Made by a program: the position numbers and the translations under genes
The notes under the pieces: generated by a model
What the model was told of the DNA's origin: nothing
The model's input: the letters and a program-made list of their open reading frames with translations, nothing else
The model's database searches: none
In this document: positions 16,876 through 26,712 of the stretch, one piece after another
How positions within the stretch are numbered: the stretch's first letter is position 1
Layout: each line of letters opens with the position of its first letter
NCBI GenBank assembly: GCA_947624065.1
Contig: CANQIO010000008.1
Span: 1 to 56,106 of the forward strand
Length of the DNA stretch: 56,106 bases
Source of the DNA: an uncultured Oscillospiraceae bacterium
GTDB taxonomy: Bacteria > Bacillota > Clostridia > Oscillospirales > Oscillospiraceae
Direction: 5' to 3'

Positions 16876-17631
16876 ATGACTATGACGACCGTCTATTCCA
16901 TCATCAACATCGTCCTGCTGGCCATCCTTGTCATCTGCGCCTGGCAGGGTTATAAAAAGGGCATCATCATGGGAATTATCCAGGTGCTGGTGATAATACT
17001 ATCTCTGTATGGCGCCCAGGTGCTGAGCGACACCTACTCCTTTGAGGTGATCCCGGTGCTCAAGCCCTTCGTCAGCGGCTATATGGAGACGCTGGTGGAG
17101 GATAACACTTACCAGGCCTTCGGCTATGAGCCCGACGAGCAGACGGGTCAGTACGACGCGCCCTATTCCACCACGGACCTGCTCAGCAACAGCCCGGACA
17201 TGCGCCAGACCGTTGCGCTGCGGACCTATCAGAGCCTGGGGCTGTATGACGGCATGGCCCAGACTCTGGCCGACCGGACCATTGCCTATGCCCAGGAGAA
17301 CAACGCCTCCCTCACCTCCTCCGTGGTGTCCATCGCCTGTCAGTCCGTCACCTGGTACGCCGGGTTCCTGCTGGCGTTCATCATCCTGTTCGCCATTTTG
17401 ACTGTGATCGTCAACCTGCCCAATCTGAGCTTCAAAATACCATACATCGGCATCGTCAACGACCTGGGCGGACTGGCCATCGGCCTGTTCGTGGGCGCCC
17501 TGTTCTGCTCGGTGATCGTTTGGGTGTTCCAATTCGCCGGCCTTGTTCTGCCGGAGGAGTCCATCCGGGCCACCGGCCTGGCCGGGTTCTTCCTGGACAA
17601 AAACCTGCTGGCCAGCTACATAACGCTCTGA
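16876..17631 (+). CDS. CvpA family membrane protein
   Basis: 251-residue protein with hydrophobic segments at the N terminus (residues about 5-45) and two or three more after residue 155. A GYKKGIIMGIIQVLVIILSLYGA opening, split by a glycine, is typical of the CvpA/colicin V production family. A hydrophilic insertion of about 100 residues separates the halves. The cellular role of CvpA proteins is poorly defined. ATG 16876 is preceded by GAGAGG. Placed between the DUF5711-like gene and the ClpE-like gene with short gaps, suggesting one transcript. Confidence 0.85.
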   Translation: MTMTTVYSIINIVLLAILVICAWQGYKKGIIMGIIQVLVIILSLYGAQVLSDTYSFEVIPVLKPFVSGYMETLVEDNTYQAFGYEPDEQTGQYDAPYSTTDLLSNSPDMRQTVALRTYQSLGLYDGMAQTLADRTIAYAQENNASLTSSVVSIACQSVTWYAGFLLAFIILFAILTVIVNLPNLSFKIPYIGIVNDLGGLAIGLFVGALFCSVIVWVFQFAGLVLPEESIRATGLAGFFLDKNLLASYITL

Positions 17632-17658
17632 CCGGCCCTACCTCATAAGGAGACCTCC

Positions 17659-19974
<2,316 letters not shown>

Positions 19975-19989
19975 TGACCGATACAGACC

Positions 19990-20018
19990 GCGGGCCGGGA
20001 AAACCCGGCCCGCATTTT
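19990..20018 (+). terminator. Terminator after the ClpE-like gene
   Basis: Perfect 10-bp stem GCGGGCCGGG / CCCGGCCCGC, AAAA loop, followed by ATTTTAT. Fifteen bases after the stop codon. Confidence 0.9.
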
Positions 20019-20044
20019 ATACGATAAGGGGCTGTATACATACC

Positions 20045-21793
20045 ATGAAAGAGAAAGACTTTTCCTCCCATCCCCTGCGGCTGTTCGCCAGCTACTATAA
20101 GCCCCACATCCGGCTGTTCCTGCTGGATATGGGCTGCGCGCTGGTGGCGTGCCTGGCGGACCTCATCTTCCCCTATGCCACCCGCTATACCCTCAACACC
20201 CTCCTGCCGGACCGGCTGTTCGGGCTGTTTTTCGCCGTCATGGCCATCCTGGCGGGGGCCTACGTCATCAAAGCCGTCTGCAAGTACATCATCACCTACC
20301 TGGGCCATCTCATGGGCGTGCGGCTGGAGGCGGACATGCGCACCGATATCCTCACCCACATCCAGACCCTGTCCTTCTCCTTCTTCGACCACAACCGCAC
20401 CGGCGTGCTCATGAGCCGCATCACCAACGACCTGTTCTCCATCACGGAGCTGAGCCACCACGGGCCGGAGAACCTGATGACCAGCCTGGTGACCATCCTG
20501 GGCGCCTTCGCCATATTGTGCACCATATGCTGGCCCCTGGCCCTCATCATCCTGGCGGTGGTGCCGCTTTTCATCCTCTTCACCGTCCACTGGAACGGCC
20601 GCATGGACGAGGCCAACGCGGAGGTGAAGAAGAACCTGGCGGAGATCAACGCCTCCATCGAGTCGGGCATCTCCGGCATCCGCACCGCCAAGGCCTTCGC
20701 CAACGAGGACGCCGAGGCCGACAAGTTCCGCTCTGCCAACGACGCCTTCAAGGAGTCCAAGAAGAAGTGGTACAAGACCATGGGCATCTACCACTCCGGC
20801 ATCGAGTCCACCATGAGCCTGATGCAGGTGCTGACCATCGCCATGGGCGGGTTCTTCATCATGATGGGGAAGATGGATTATGTCGACCTAATCACCTTCT
20901 CCCTGTACGTGTCCACCTTCACCCGGCCCGTGACTCAGCTGGCAGACTTCATCGAGACCTTCACCGACGGCATGACCGGGTTCAAGCGGTTCCTGGAGAT
21001 CATGAACACCCATCCGGATATACAGGATAAGCCCGGAGCAGAGGACTTGCGGGATGTGACCGGGGATGTGGAGTACAGAGACGTGTCCTTCTCCTACGCC
21101 GAGGGCGACCCGGTCCTGGAGCACGTCAGCTTCACCCTGCCCCACGGGAAGTGTCTGGCGGTGGTGGGCCCCTCCGGCGGCGGCAAGACAACATTATGTC
21201 AACTTCTCCCCCGGTTCTACGACGTCACCGGCGGGTCGGTGACCATCGACGGCCGGGACGTGCGGGACGTGACCCAGCACAGCCTGCGCCAGGCCATCGG
21301 CATCATCCAGCAGGACGTGTTCGTCTTTGCTGACACCATCCGGGAGAACATCCGCTACGGCCGGCCGGACGCCACCGACGCGGAGATCGTGGCCGCCGCC
21401 GTCCGGGCGGAGATCCACGAGGAGATCATGGCCATGCCCGACGGATATGACACCTTTGTGGGGGAGCGAGGCGTGATGCTCTCCGGCGGGCAGAAGCAGC
21501 GGCTCTCCATCGCCCGTGTGTTCCTCAAGAACCCGCCGGTGCTCATCCTGGACGAGGCCACATCCGCCCTGGACAGCGTCACCGAGCAGCGCATCCAGGC
21601 CTCCCTGGACGAGCTGGCCAAGGGCCGCACCAGCATCATCATCGCCCACCGGCTGAGCACCGTGAAGAACGCGGACCTGGTGGCCGTGGTGGAGGACGAG
21701 CGCATCGTGGAGCTGGGCCCCCGGGAGGAGCTGCTGGCCAAAAACGGGGCCTTTGCCCGGCTGTGGGCGGCCCAAAACCTGAGCATGAAGTGA
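20045..21793 (+). CDS. ABC exporter, fused permease-ATPase (MdlB/MsbA-like half transporter)
   Basis: 582-residue half transporter. The N-terminal ABC_membrane domain has six hydrophobic segments (about 20-300). The C-terminal ATPase has Walker A GPSGGGKT, Q-loop IIQQDVFVF, signature LSGGQKQR, Walker B VLILDEATSALDS and switch IIAHRLSTV. It exports lipids or drugs as a homodimer or with a partner not present here. The ATG has only an AAGGGG 13 bases upstream, a loose ribosome site. Starts an operon with the DHH phosphoesterase and the methyltransferase. Substrate not predictable. Confidence 0.9.
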   Translation: MKEKDFSSHPLRLFASYYKPHIRLFLLDMGCALVACLADLIFPYATRYTLNTLLPDRLFGLFFAVMAILAGAYVIKAVCKYIITYLGHLMGVRLEADMRTDILTHIQTLSFSFFDHNRTGVLMSRITNDLFSITELSHHGPENLMTSLVTILGAFAILCTICWPLALIILAVVPLFILFTVHWNGRMDEANAEVKKNLAEINASIESGISGIRTAKAFANEDAEADKFRSANDAFKESKKKWYKTMGIYHSGIESTMSLMQVLTIAMGGFFIMMGKMDYVDLITFSLYVSTFTRPVTQLADFIETFTDGMTGFKRFLEIMNTHPDIQDKPGAEDLRDVTGDVEYRDVSFSYAEGDPVLEHVSFTLPHGKCLAVVGPSGGGKTTLCQLLPRFYDVTGGSVTIDGRDVRDVTQHSLRQAIGIIQQDVFVFADTIRENIRYGRPDATDAEIVAAAVRAEIHEEIMAMPDGYDTFVGERGVMLSGGQKQRLSIARVFLKNPPVLILDEATSALDSVTEQRIQASLDELAKGRTSIIIAHRLSTVKNADLVAVVEDERIVELGPREELLAKNGAFARLWAAQNLSMK

Positions 21794-21803
21794 GGAATCG
21801 GCC

Positions 21804-22763
21804 ATGGAACGGATCGATGCGATACGCGCCGCGGCGCTGCTGGCGGCGGCGGACGACGTGCTCATCGTCACCCACGTGCGGCCGGACGGGGATACCGCCG
21901 GCAGCGGTTGCGCCCTGTGCCTGGGGCTGCGGGCCCTGGGCAAGACGGCGTATCTGGCGCCCAACCCGCCCAGCATGGCCCGGTATGAGCGATACATGAC
22001 GCCCTATTTCGCCCCGGCGGGCTTCGTCCCCGGCTTCATCGCCGCGGTGGACACGCCCGGTCCGGGCCAATTCCCGCCGGGAGTGGAGTCCCTGGCGGAG
22101 CGGACCGACCTGGCCATCGACCACCACGGCACCAACAGCGGCTACGCCCGTTTCACCTATCTGGAGCCGGACAGCGCCGCCACGGGGGAACTGGTCTATC
22201 TGACGCTGCGCCAGCTGGGCGTCGGACTCACCCCCGCCATGGCCGAGGCGCTGTATGCCGCCCTGGCCACCGACACCAACGGCTTTCGCACGCCGGGCAC
22301 CACTGCCCGCACGCTGCGCGTCGCCGCGGCGCTGCGGGACACCGGCTATGACCCCGCCGAGCTGATGCGCCGGCTGTTCGAGACAAAGACCGCCGCCCGG
22401 CTCCGGCTGGAGAGCGCCCTTTTCCGCTCCATGCGCTTCCCCCGGCCGGGGGTATGCGTCATGACGCTGCCGGCGGACGCCATCGCCGACGCCGGCGCCG
22501 GGGAGGACGATATGGACAAGCTCTCCACTCTGGCCATGGTCCCGGAGGGGACGTGGGCAGGGCTGATGCTGCGGCAGCTGCCGGACGGGCGCTGGAAGGT
22601 ATCCCTGCGCACCGACGGGCGCGTCCGCGCGGGAGAGATCATGCACGCGCTCAGCCCCGCGGGGGGCGGCCACGCCGATGCGGCCGGCGCCGTGCTGGCC
22701 GGTCCGCCGGAGGCCATCGAGGCGGCCGTACTGGCCGCGCTGAAGAGGGAGCGCCCCGCATGA
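21804..22763 (+). CDS. DHH/DHHA1 phosphoesterase, NrnA-like oligoribonuclease/pAp phosphatase
   Basis: 319 residues. The DHH superfamily metal site is seen as VTHVRPDGDTAGS, a VDTPG aspartate, the AIDHHGTN core and a later ATDTNGFR motif. The C-terminal DHHA1 domain ends with GGGHADAAG. This layout fits NrnA, which degrades nanoRNAs and dephosphorylates 3'-phosphoadenosine 5'-phosphate, or the related c-di-AMP/pApA hydrolases. The membrane domain of GdpP is absent, so a soluble NrnA-type role is favoured. Ten bases after the ABC gene; ATGA overlap with the next gene. Confidence 0.85.
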   Translation: MERIDAIRAAALLAAADDVLIVTHVRPDGDTAGSGCALCLGLRALGKTAYLAPNPPSMARYERYMTPYFAPAGFVPGFIAAVDTPGPGQFPPGVESLAERTDLAIDHHGTNSGYARFTYLEPDSAATGELVYLTLRQLGVGLTPAMAEALYAALATDTNGFRTPGTTARTLRVAAALRDTGYDPAELMRRLFETKTAARLRLESALFRSMRFPRPGVCVMTLPADAIADAGAGEDDMDKLSTLAMVPEGTWAGLMLRQLPDGRWKVSLRTDGRVRAGEIMHALSPAGGGHADAAGAVLAGPPEAIEAAVLAALKRERPA

Positions 22764-23692
22764 GGGCCGCGGAGGCGCTGCTGCTCGGCCTTGACCGCCT
22801 CTTCCGCCGCCCCGTCCACCCCTTCAACCTGCAGAACGACGGCACAAAGACCTACGCCATGTGGCAGTATGAAAAGGGCCGGGACACGGTGCGGTTTTTC
22901 CTGGAACGGTACACCGAGGAGGAGATGTTCCGGGATAAGGCCGTCTGCGACGTGGGCTGCGGCGCCGGCGGCAAAAGCCTCTATTACGCCTCCCTGGGCG
23001 CCGGCCATGTGACGGGCCTGGACGTGCTGGAACAGTACGGCCCCCAGGCGGACGCCCTGGCGGCGCAGCTCGGTCTGGCGGACCGGTTCACCTTCCTCTG
23101 CCGGGACGCGGCGGATACCGGCCTGCCGGCGGAGAGCTTCGACACCGTCATCATGAACGACGCCATGGAGCATGTGGCCGACCCTGCCGCGGTACTGGCT
23201 GAATGCGCCCGGCTCCTCCGGCCCGGCGGGCGGCTGTTCGTCAATTTCCCTCCCTACTACCACCCCTACGGGGCCCATCTGTCCGACAGGATCGCCGTGC
23301 CCTGGGTCCATATGCTGTTCTCCCAGCGGACCCTCATCGCCGTGTATGAACGCCTGTGCCGATCCCTGCCGGACGGGGAAGAGCGCGTCCGCTTCCGCAT
23401 CTCCACGGACAGCGCGGGAAAGAAGTACTTCTCCTATATCAACAGAATGACCCTCCGGCGGTTTCGGGCCCTGCGCCGGGCCTCCCCCCTGACAGTGGAA
23501 TACTACCGGGAGGTGCCTTTGCGCCCGTTTCTGGCCCCGCTGGCCAAGTGCCCCGGACTGCGGGAGATGTTCGTCAAGATGGCTGTCTGCGTGTTTGTGA
23601 AAGGGCCGCCAGGGCCGCCACCGACCGCCTCCGGCCAGGCCGACGCGCCGGCAGGAGCGGACAGCGCGCATAAGACGATCGCAGGCTTTTGA
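22760..23692 (+). CDS. Class I SAM-dependent methyltransferase, substrate unknown
   Basis: 310 residues. Methyltransf_11/25 core with motif I CDVGCGAGGKSLYYA, acidic residue in GLDVLE and the FDTVIMNDAMEHVADP post-motif. An HMLFSQ-containing C-terminal half resembles methyltransferases of surface-sugar loci. The last 30 or so residues are a Pro/Ala-rich tail. ATG 22760 overlaps the DHH gene stop by 4 bp. The substrate cannot be read from the sequence. Confidence 0.8.
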   Translation: MRAAEALLLGLDRLFRRPVHPFNLQNDGTKTYAMWQYEKGRDTVRFFLERYTEEEMFRDKAVCDVGCGAGGKSLYYASLGAGHVTGLDVLEQYGPQADALAAQLGLADRFTFLCRDAADTGLPAESFDTVIMNDAMEHVADPAAVLAECARLLRPGGRLFVNFPPYYHPYGAHLSDRIAVPWVHMLFSQRTLIAVYERLCRSLPDGEERVRFRISTDSAGKKYFSYINRMTLRRFRALRRASPLTVEYYREVPLRPFLAPLAKCPGLREMFVKMAVCVFVKGPPGPPPTASGQADAPAGADSAHKTIAGF

Positions 23693-23762
23693 GTGTCGCG
23701 CAAAAGGATCGTCCTCCATCGGACGCTCTATAAAAAATTACCAATAAACTGGCAGAAAACTC

Positions 23763-23791
23763 TTGACGAGATGGAAAAAATGTGCTTATAT
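23763..23791 (+). promoter_or_regulatory. Orphan promoter (TTGACG-17-TTATAT)
   Basis: TTGACG at 23763-23768 and TTATAT at 23786-23791 with a 17-bp spacer. No gene on the plus strand follows before the terminator at 23963, so it may serve a small RNA. Confidence 0.5.
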
Positions 23792-23816
23792 AAGGATAGG
23801 ACCTGGAATGGCTCAT

Positions 23817-23906
23817 TCACACCGGTCCGCATGAACCTGCCGCCGGCCACGCCCCTGTAATGGGCCCATTGTGTAACTCCCCTTTCTCCTCTTGATGCTT
23901 TCTCAT
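23817..23906 (-). CDS. Possible 29-residue peptide gene
   Basis: A minus-strand frame of 29 codons starting at ATG 23906, with AAGGAG eight bases upstream. The product starts MRKHQEEKGELHN and ends AGSCGPV; it has no membrane segment or obvious leader. An extended -10-like TGTTATAAA lies about 40 bp upstream. Length and composition alone do not prove coding, and it competes with the small-RNA reading of the same interval. Confidence 0.2.
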   Translation of the reverse strand: MRKHQEEKGELHNGPITGAWPAAGSCGPV

Positions 23907-23962
23907 ACAGGAAACTCCTTTCCATCCTCCAAAGCGCACAGGGGTGTGGCTTTTATAACAGG

Positions 23963-23991
23963 AAAAAAGACCGCGTAGAGCGGTCTTTTTT
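23963..23991. terminator. Bidirectional terminator
   Basis: AAAAAAGACCGC / GCGGTCTTTTTT with a GTAGA loop. A-tract and T-tract on opposite sides make it work for both strands. Confidence 0.85.
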
Positions 23992-24010
23992 CCTTGCCCG
24001 TCATACAAAA

Positions 24011-24039
24011 AGGCGGGGCCGTCCCGGACGGCCCCGCCT
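24011..24039 (-). terminator. Terminator of the PfkB kinase gene
   Basis: AGGCGGGGCCGTC / GACGGCCCCGCCT, a 13-bp stem. On the minus strand it is followed by TTTTTGTAT. Eleven bases past the stop of the kinase gene. Confidence 0.85.
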
Positions 24040-24049
24040 GTATTATTTC

Positions 24050-24955
24050 TCAGCCGTAAGGGCGCAGCACCGCCAGCTCCGTCGTCACAGACCCGGCATG
24101 GGCCACGGTGATGCCCGCGGCGGTGACGCCCAGGGCCACGCACTCGGCAAAGCGCATGCCCGCGGCCACGCCCACGGTCAGAGCGGCCGTGACGCTGTCG
24201 CCGGCGCCCGTGGCGTCCACCACGTCGGTGTGCACGCTCCGGCGGACGAAGATCTCATCCCCCTCGCCGCAGACCACGCCGTCGGGCCCCATGGAGACCA
24301 CCACCTGCTCCACGCCCATCTGCCGCAGGGCGCGGATGCACGCCTCCGGGCCGGTCTGGCCGGTGAGCGTCTCCGCCTCCAGAAGGTTGGCCTTCAAAAT
24401 GCGGAGGCGAGGCAGGATGGGCAGCAGGCGGGCGCACTTGGCCACGGACACGCCGTCCGCCACCAGCGGCGGCGTCAGCCGCTCCCCCAGCCACGCCAGG
24501 GTCGCCCGGGGCAGATTGGCGTCCACCATCACCGCGTCGCAGCCATTCAGCGCCGCGAGGCAAGCCCCGGCATAGGACGCGTCGATCCGCCGGCACAGCT
24601 GCATGTCGTTCACGGCGGCGGCCACGTCCCCGTGCTCGTCGCAGATATAGAGGTAGCGGTTGTTGGGCCCGTCGGTCCACCGGCAGCCGGAGATGTCCAC
24701 GCAGTACCGCTCGCTCTCCGCGCGGATGGCGCTCTCCTGCTCGTCCCGGCCCAGGACGGAGAAAAACGCGGTCTCCGCCCCCAGAAGGGCGCAGTTTCTC
24801 GCCACGTTCCATCCCACGCCGCCCAGGGCGAAGCGGACCTGGCCCATGGTGGAGTCCCCGCGGATCAGGGTGCCGTCCGCCCGGCCGGCGATGTCCACGT
24901 TCAGCGCGCCGATCACTGCCACTTTTCTTTTTTCCCGATCCATGTTATACTGCAT
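24050..24955 (-). CDS. PfkB-family carbohydrate kinase, probably pseudouridine kinase (PsuK-like)
   Basis: 301-residue ribokinase-fold enzyme. The N-terminal GALNVDIAG and the GGVGWNVARNCALLG block resemble pseudouridine kinases. The C-terminal DATGAGDS motif carries the catalytic aspartate and anion hole. Expected reaction: ATP-dependent 5'-phosphorylation of pseudouridine or another nucleoside/sugar; no PsuG glycosidase is adjacent, so specificity is tentative. Start ATG 24955 lies six bases after a TAAAAT -10 box with no ribosome site, suggesting a leaderless message; an in-frame ATG at 24943 also lacks one. Confidence 0.8.
   Translation of the reverse strand: MQYNMDREKRKVAVIGALNVDIAGRADGTLIRGDSTMGQVRFALGGVGWNVARNCALLGAETAFFSVLGRDEQESAIRAESERYCVDISGCRWTDGPNNRYLYICDEHGDVAAAVNDMQLCRRIDASYAGACLAALNGCDAVMVDANLPRATLAWLGERLTPPLVADGVSVAKCARLLPILPRLRILKANLLEAETLTGQTGPEACIRALRQMGVEQVVVSMGPDGVVCGEGDEIFVRRSVHTDVVDATGAGDSVTAALTVGVAAGMRFAECVALGVTAAGITVAHAGSVTTELAVLRPYG
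24943..24951 (+). promoter_or_regulatory. Extended -10 promoter for the ybaK-chromate operon
   Basis: TGTTATACT (TG-N-TATACT) 51 bp before the YbaK ATG; -35 region not conserved. It lies within the first codons of the divergent kinase gene, so the two transcripts overlap at their 5' ends. Confidence 0.45.
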
Positions 24956-24961
24956 GGGCCT

Positions 24962-24990
24962 ATTTTACAGCCGTATTCCATTTTTTTCAA
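24962..24990 (-). promoter_or_regulatory. PfkB kinase promoter (TTGAAA-17-TAAAAT)
   Basis: On the minus strand TTGAAA (24985-24990) and TAAAAT (24962-24967) are 17 bp apart. Six bases (AGGCCC) separate the -10 box from the ATG at 24955, the same geometry as addB. Confidence 0.7.
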
Positions 24991-25001
24991 GGAGTATTTA
25001 C

Positions 25002-25481
25002 ATGACCATCGAAAAAGTGCGGAAATATCTTTCCGACCGGGGCTATTTGGACCGGCTGCATGAGTTTGACGCCTCCACCGCCACCGTGGAGCTGGCCGCG
25101 GAGCAGCTGGGCGTCGACCCGGATCAGATCGCCAAGACCCTGGGCTTCTATCACGGCGAGAGCGCCGTGCTGGTGGTGGCCGCCGGGACGCGGCGGATCG
25201 ACAACCGGAAATTCAAGGATCATTTCGGCTGCAAGGCCCGGATGCTGGCCCGTGAGGATGTGGAGCGCTTCACCGGCAACGCCGCCGGCGGGGTGTGCCC
25301 GTTTTTGGTGCCGGAGGGCGTGGAGCTTTGGATGGACGTGAGTCTGAAGGACCACGACACGGTCTATCCCGCCGCGGGCAGCGCCCACAGCGGCGTGGCC
25401 CTCAGCTGGCAGGAGCTGGAGGCGCTGGCCCCGCCGACGGGCTGGTGCGACGTGTGCAAGACGCGGGAGGCGGAGCCATGA
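25002..25481 (+). CDS. YbaK/EbsC-type aminoacyl-tRNA deacylase
   Basis: 159 residues, a single YbaK/ProX-like editing domain that hydrolyses mischarged tRNA in trans. Features include STATVELAAEQLG near the N terminus, the substrate-pocket lysine in QIAKTL, VVAAGTRRID, and GGVCPFLVPEGV with a conserved Gly-Gly. ATG 25002 is preceded by AAGGAG at seven bases. The stop overlaps the start of the chromate transporter gene, so they are co-translated although no functional link is known. Confidence 0.85.
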   Translation: MTIEKVRKYLSDRGYLDRLHEFDASTATVELAAEQLGVDPDQIAKTLGFYHGESAVLVVAAGTRRIDNRKFKDHFGCKARMLAREDVERFTGNAAGGVCPFLVPEGVELWMDVSLKDHDTVYPAAGSAHSGVALSWQELEALAPPTGWCDVCKTREAEP

Positions 25482-26023
25482 AGATCTACTGGCAGCTGTT
25501 CGTCTCCTTCTTCCGCATGGGCGCCATCACCTTTGGCGGCGGCTACGCCATGCTGCCCCTGCTCCAGCGGGAGATCGTGGAGGGCCGGGGCTGGTGCACC
25601 GACGCGGAGCTGACGGATTATTTCGCCATCGGCCAGTGCACGCCGGGCATCATCGCGGTGAACACCGCCACCTTCATCGGCTATAAGCAAAAGGGCGTCC
25701 CCGGGGCCCTGGTGGCCACCTACAGCCTGGTGCTGCCCAGCTTCCTCATCATCGGGCTCATCGCGGCGCTGCTGCGCAATTTTGCCGACTACGCCCTGGT
25801 GAAAAACGCCTTCGCCGGCATCCGCGTGGCGGTGACCGTGCTCATCCTCAACGCGGTCATCAAGCTGCTCCGATCCTCCGTCACCGACCGGGTCACCGCC
25901 TGCATCTTCGTGGCCGTGGCGGTGCTGGCCTATGTGCTGGACGTGTCCCCGGTGCTGTTCGTGCTGGCCACCGCCGCGCTGGGCATCGCCCTGCGGGTGG
26001 GAAAGGAGGCAAAGGGCAAGTGA
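25478..26023 (+). CDS. Chromate transporter (CHR), N-terminal-type half protein
   Basis: 181-residue short-chain CHR protein with about five hydrophobic segments. The FGGGYAMLPLLQREIV motif and the CTPGIIAVNTATFIGYK motif are family hallmarks. Short-chain CHR proteins work in pairs with opposite topology; the partner follows immediately. Known members export chromate, but in gut anaerobes the physiological anion is unclear. ATG 25478 overlaps the ybaK stop. Confidence 0.9.
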   Translation: MKIYWQLFVSFFRMGAITFGGGYAMLPLLQREIVEGRGWCTDAELTDYFAIGQCTPGIIAVNTATFIGYKQKGVPGALVATYSLVLPSFLIIGLIAALLRNFADYALVKNAFAGIRVAVTVLILNAVIKLLRSSVTDRVTACIFVAVAVLAYVLDVSPVLFVLATAALGIALRVGKEAKGK

Positions 26024-26595
26024 TCTATCTGCTCCTTTTCTGGGAATTCTTCAAGACCGGCCTGTTCGCCGTGGGCGGCGGGCTGGCCACGCTGCCCTTC
26101 CTCTACGAGATGGGCGCGCGCACCGGCTGGTTCACCGCCGCCCAGGTGGCGGACATGCTGGCGGTGAGCGAGTCTACCCCCGGCCCCATCGGCATCAACA
26201 TGGCCGTCTATACCGGCTACACCAGCGCCGGGGTCCTAGGCAGCGTCTGCGCCCTGGTGGGCATCGTCACTCCCAGCATCGTCATCATCATCCTGGTGGC
26301 CGCGGCGCTGAAGGCCTTCCGGGACAACAAATACGTCAACGGCGCCTTTTACGGCATCCGTCCCGCCTCTACGGGCCTGATCGCCGCGGCGGGCGTCACC
26401 GTGGCCATGGGGGCGCTGCTGGACCTGGACGCCTGGACCGGGTGGGACCGGTTCTGGACCGTGCTGGACTGGAAGGCCCTGCTCCTAGCAGCGGTGATCT
26501 TCGCCGTCAGCAAGATGTGCAAGAAGCTCCACCCCGCGTTTTTGATCCTCATCGGCGCGGTGGCCGGCGCGGTGTTCCGCTTTGCCGGCGCCTGA
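26020..26595 (+). CDS. Chromate transporter (CHR), C-terminal-type half protein
   Basis: 191-residue partner of the preceding CHR protein. GGGLATLPFLYEMG and STPGPIGINMAVYTGY are the matching family motifs. The start is GTG 26020 with AAAGGAGG upstream, overlapping the previous stop by 4 bp. Together the two make a split CHR transporter equivalent to the fused long-chain ChrA. Confidence 0.9.
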   Translation: MIYLLLFWEFFKTGLFAVGGGLATLPFLYEMGARTGWFTAAQVADMLAVSESTPGPIGINMAVYTGYTSAGVLGSVCALVGIVTPSIVIIILVAAALKAFRDNKYVNGAFYGIRPASTGLIAAAGVTVAMGALLDLDAWTGWDRFWTVLDWKALLLAAVIFAVSKMCKKLHPAFLILIGAVAGAVFRFAGA

Positions 26596-26611
26596 CCTTT
26601 GCCGGCAAACG

Positions 26612-26656
26612 CTCCCGGAAGCGCAGCCTTTCCTGGGTTGCCTTTCCGGGAGTTTG
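26612..26656 (+). terminator. Probable terminator after the chromate transporter genes
   Basis: CTCCCGGAA (26612-26620) / TTCCGGGAG (26644-26652), 23-base loop, followed by TTTG. The long loop makes it weaker than the others. Confidence 0.5.
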
Positions 26657-26665
26657 TGCTATAAT
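26657..26665 (+). promoter_or_regulatory. Promoter of the first yfhO-like gene (extended -10)
   Basis: TGCTATAAT, a perfect -10 with the TG extension; a weak -35 TTGCCT lies 16 bp upstream of the hexamer. Predicted start near 26672, 41 bp before the ATG. Confidence 0.65.
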
Positions 26666-26712
26666 ACGATATTGGATGTTCATAATTATAGTAAGGTGAT
26701 ATTCGTATCCCT

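Larger units (their letters stand above)
23798..23991 (+). ncRNA. Candidate small RNA of about 190 nt
   Basis: The unit runs from the predicted start of the promoter at 23763-23791 to the strong terminator at 23963-23991. No coding frame longer than about ten codons with a ribosome site exists on this strand. GGATAGGA near the 5' end can pair with TCCTTTCC near 23917-23924 with one mismatch, which would close a long stem. No known family was recognised. Confidence 0.25.
23693..24049. other. 357-bp interval without an established gene
   Basis: Holds a plus-strand promoter (23763-23791), about 170 bp of non-obvious sequence, a bidirectional terminator (23963-23991) and the terminator of the PfkB gene (24011-24039). 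A short minus-strand frame with a good ribosome site (23817-23906) lies inside. It is visibly less GC-rich than its surroundings. A promoter-to-terminator unit of about 190 nt could be a small RNA. Confidence 0.6.

Noticed and set aside
17632-17658. CtsR heat-shock operator before the ClpE-like gene
   Set aside because: The 27-bp gap contains only the ribosome site; no heptad repeat.
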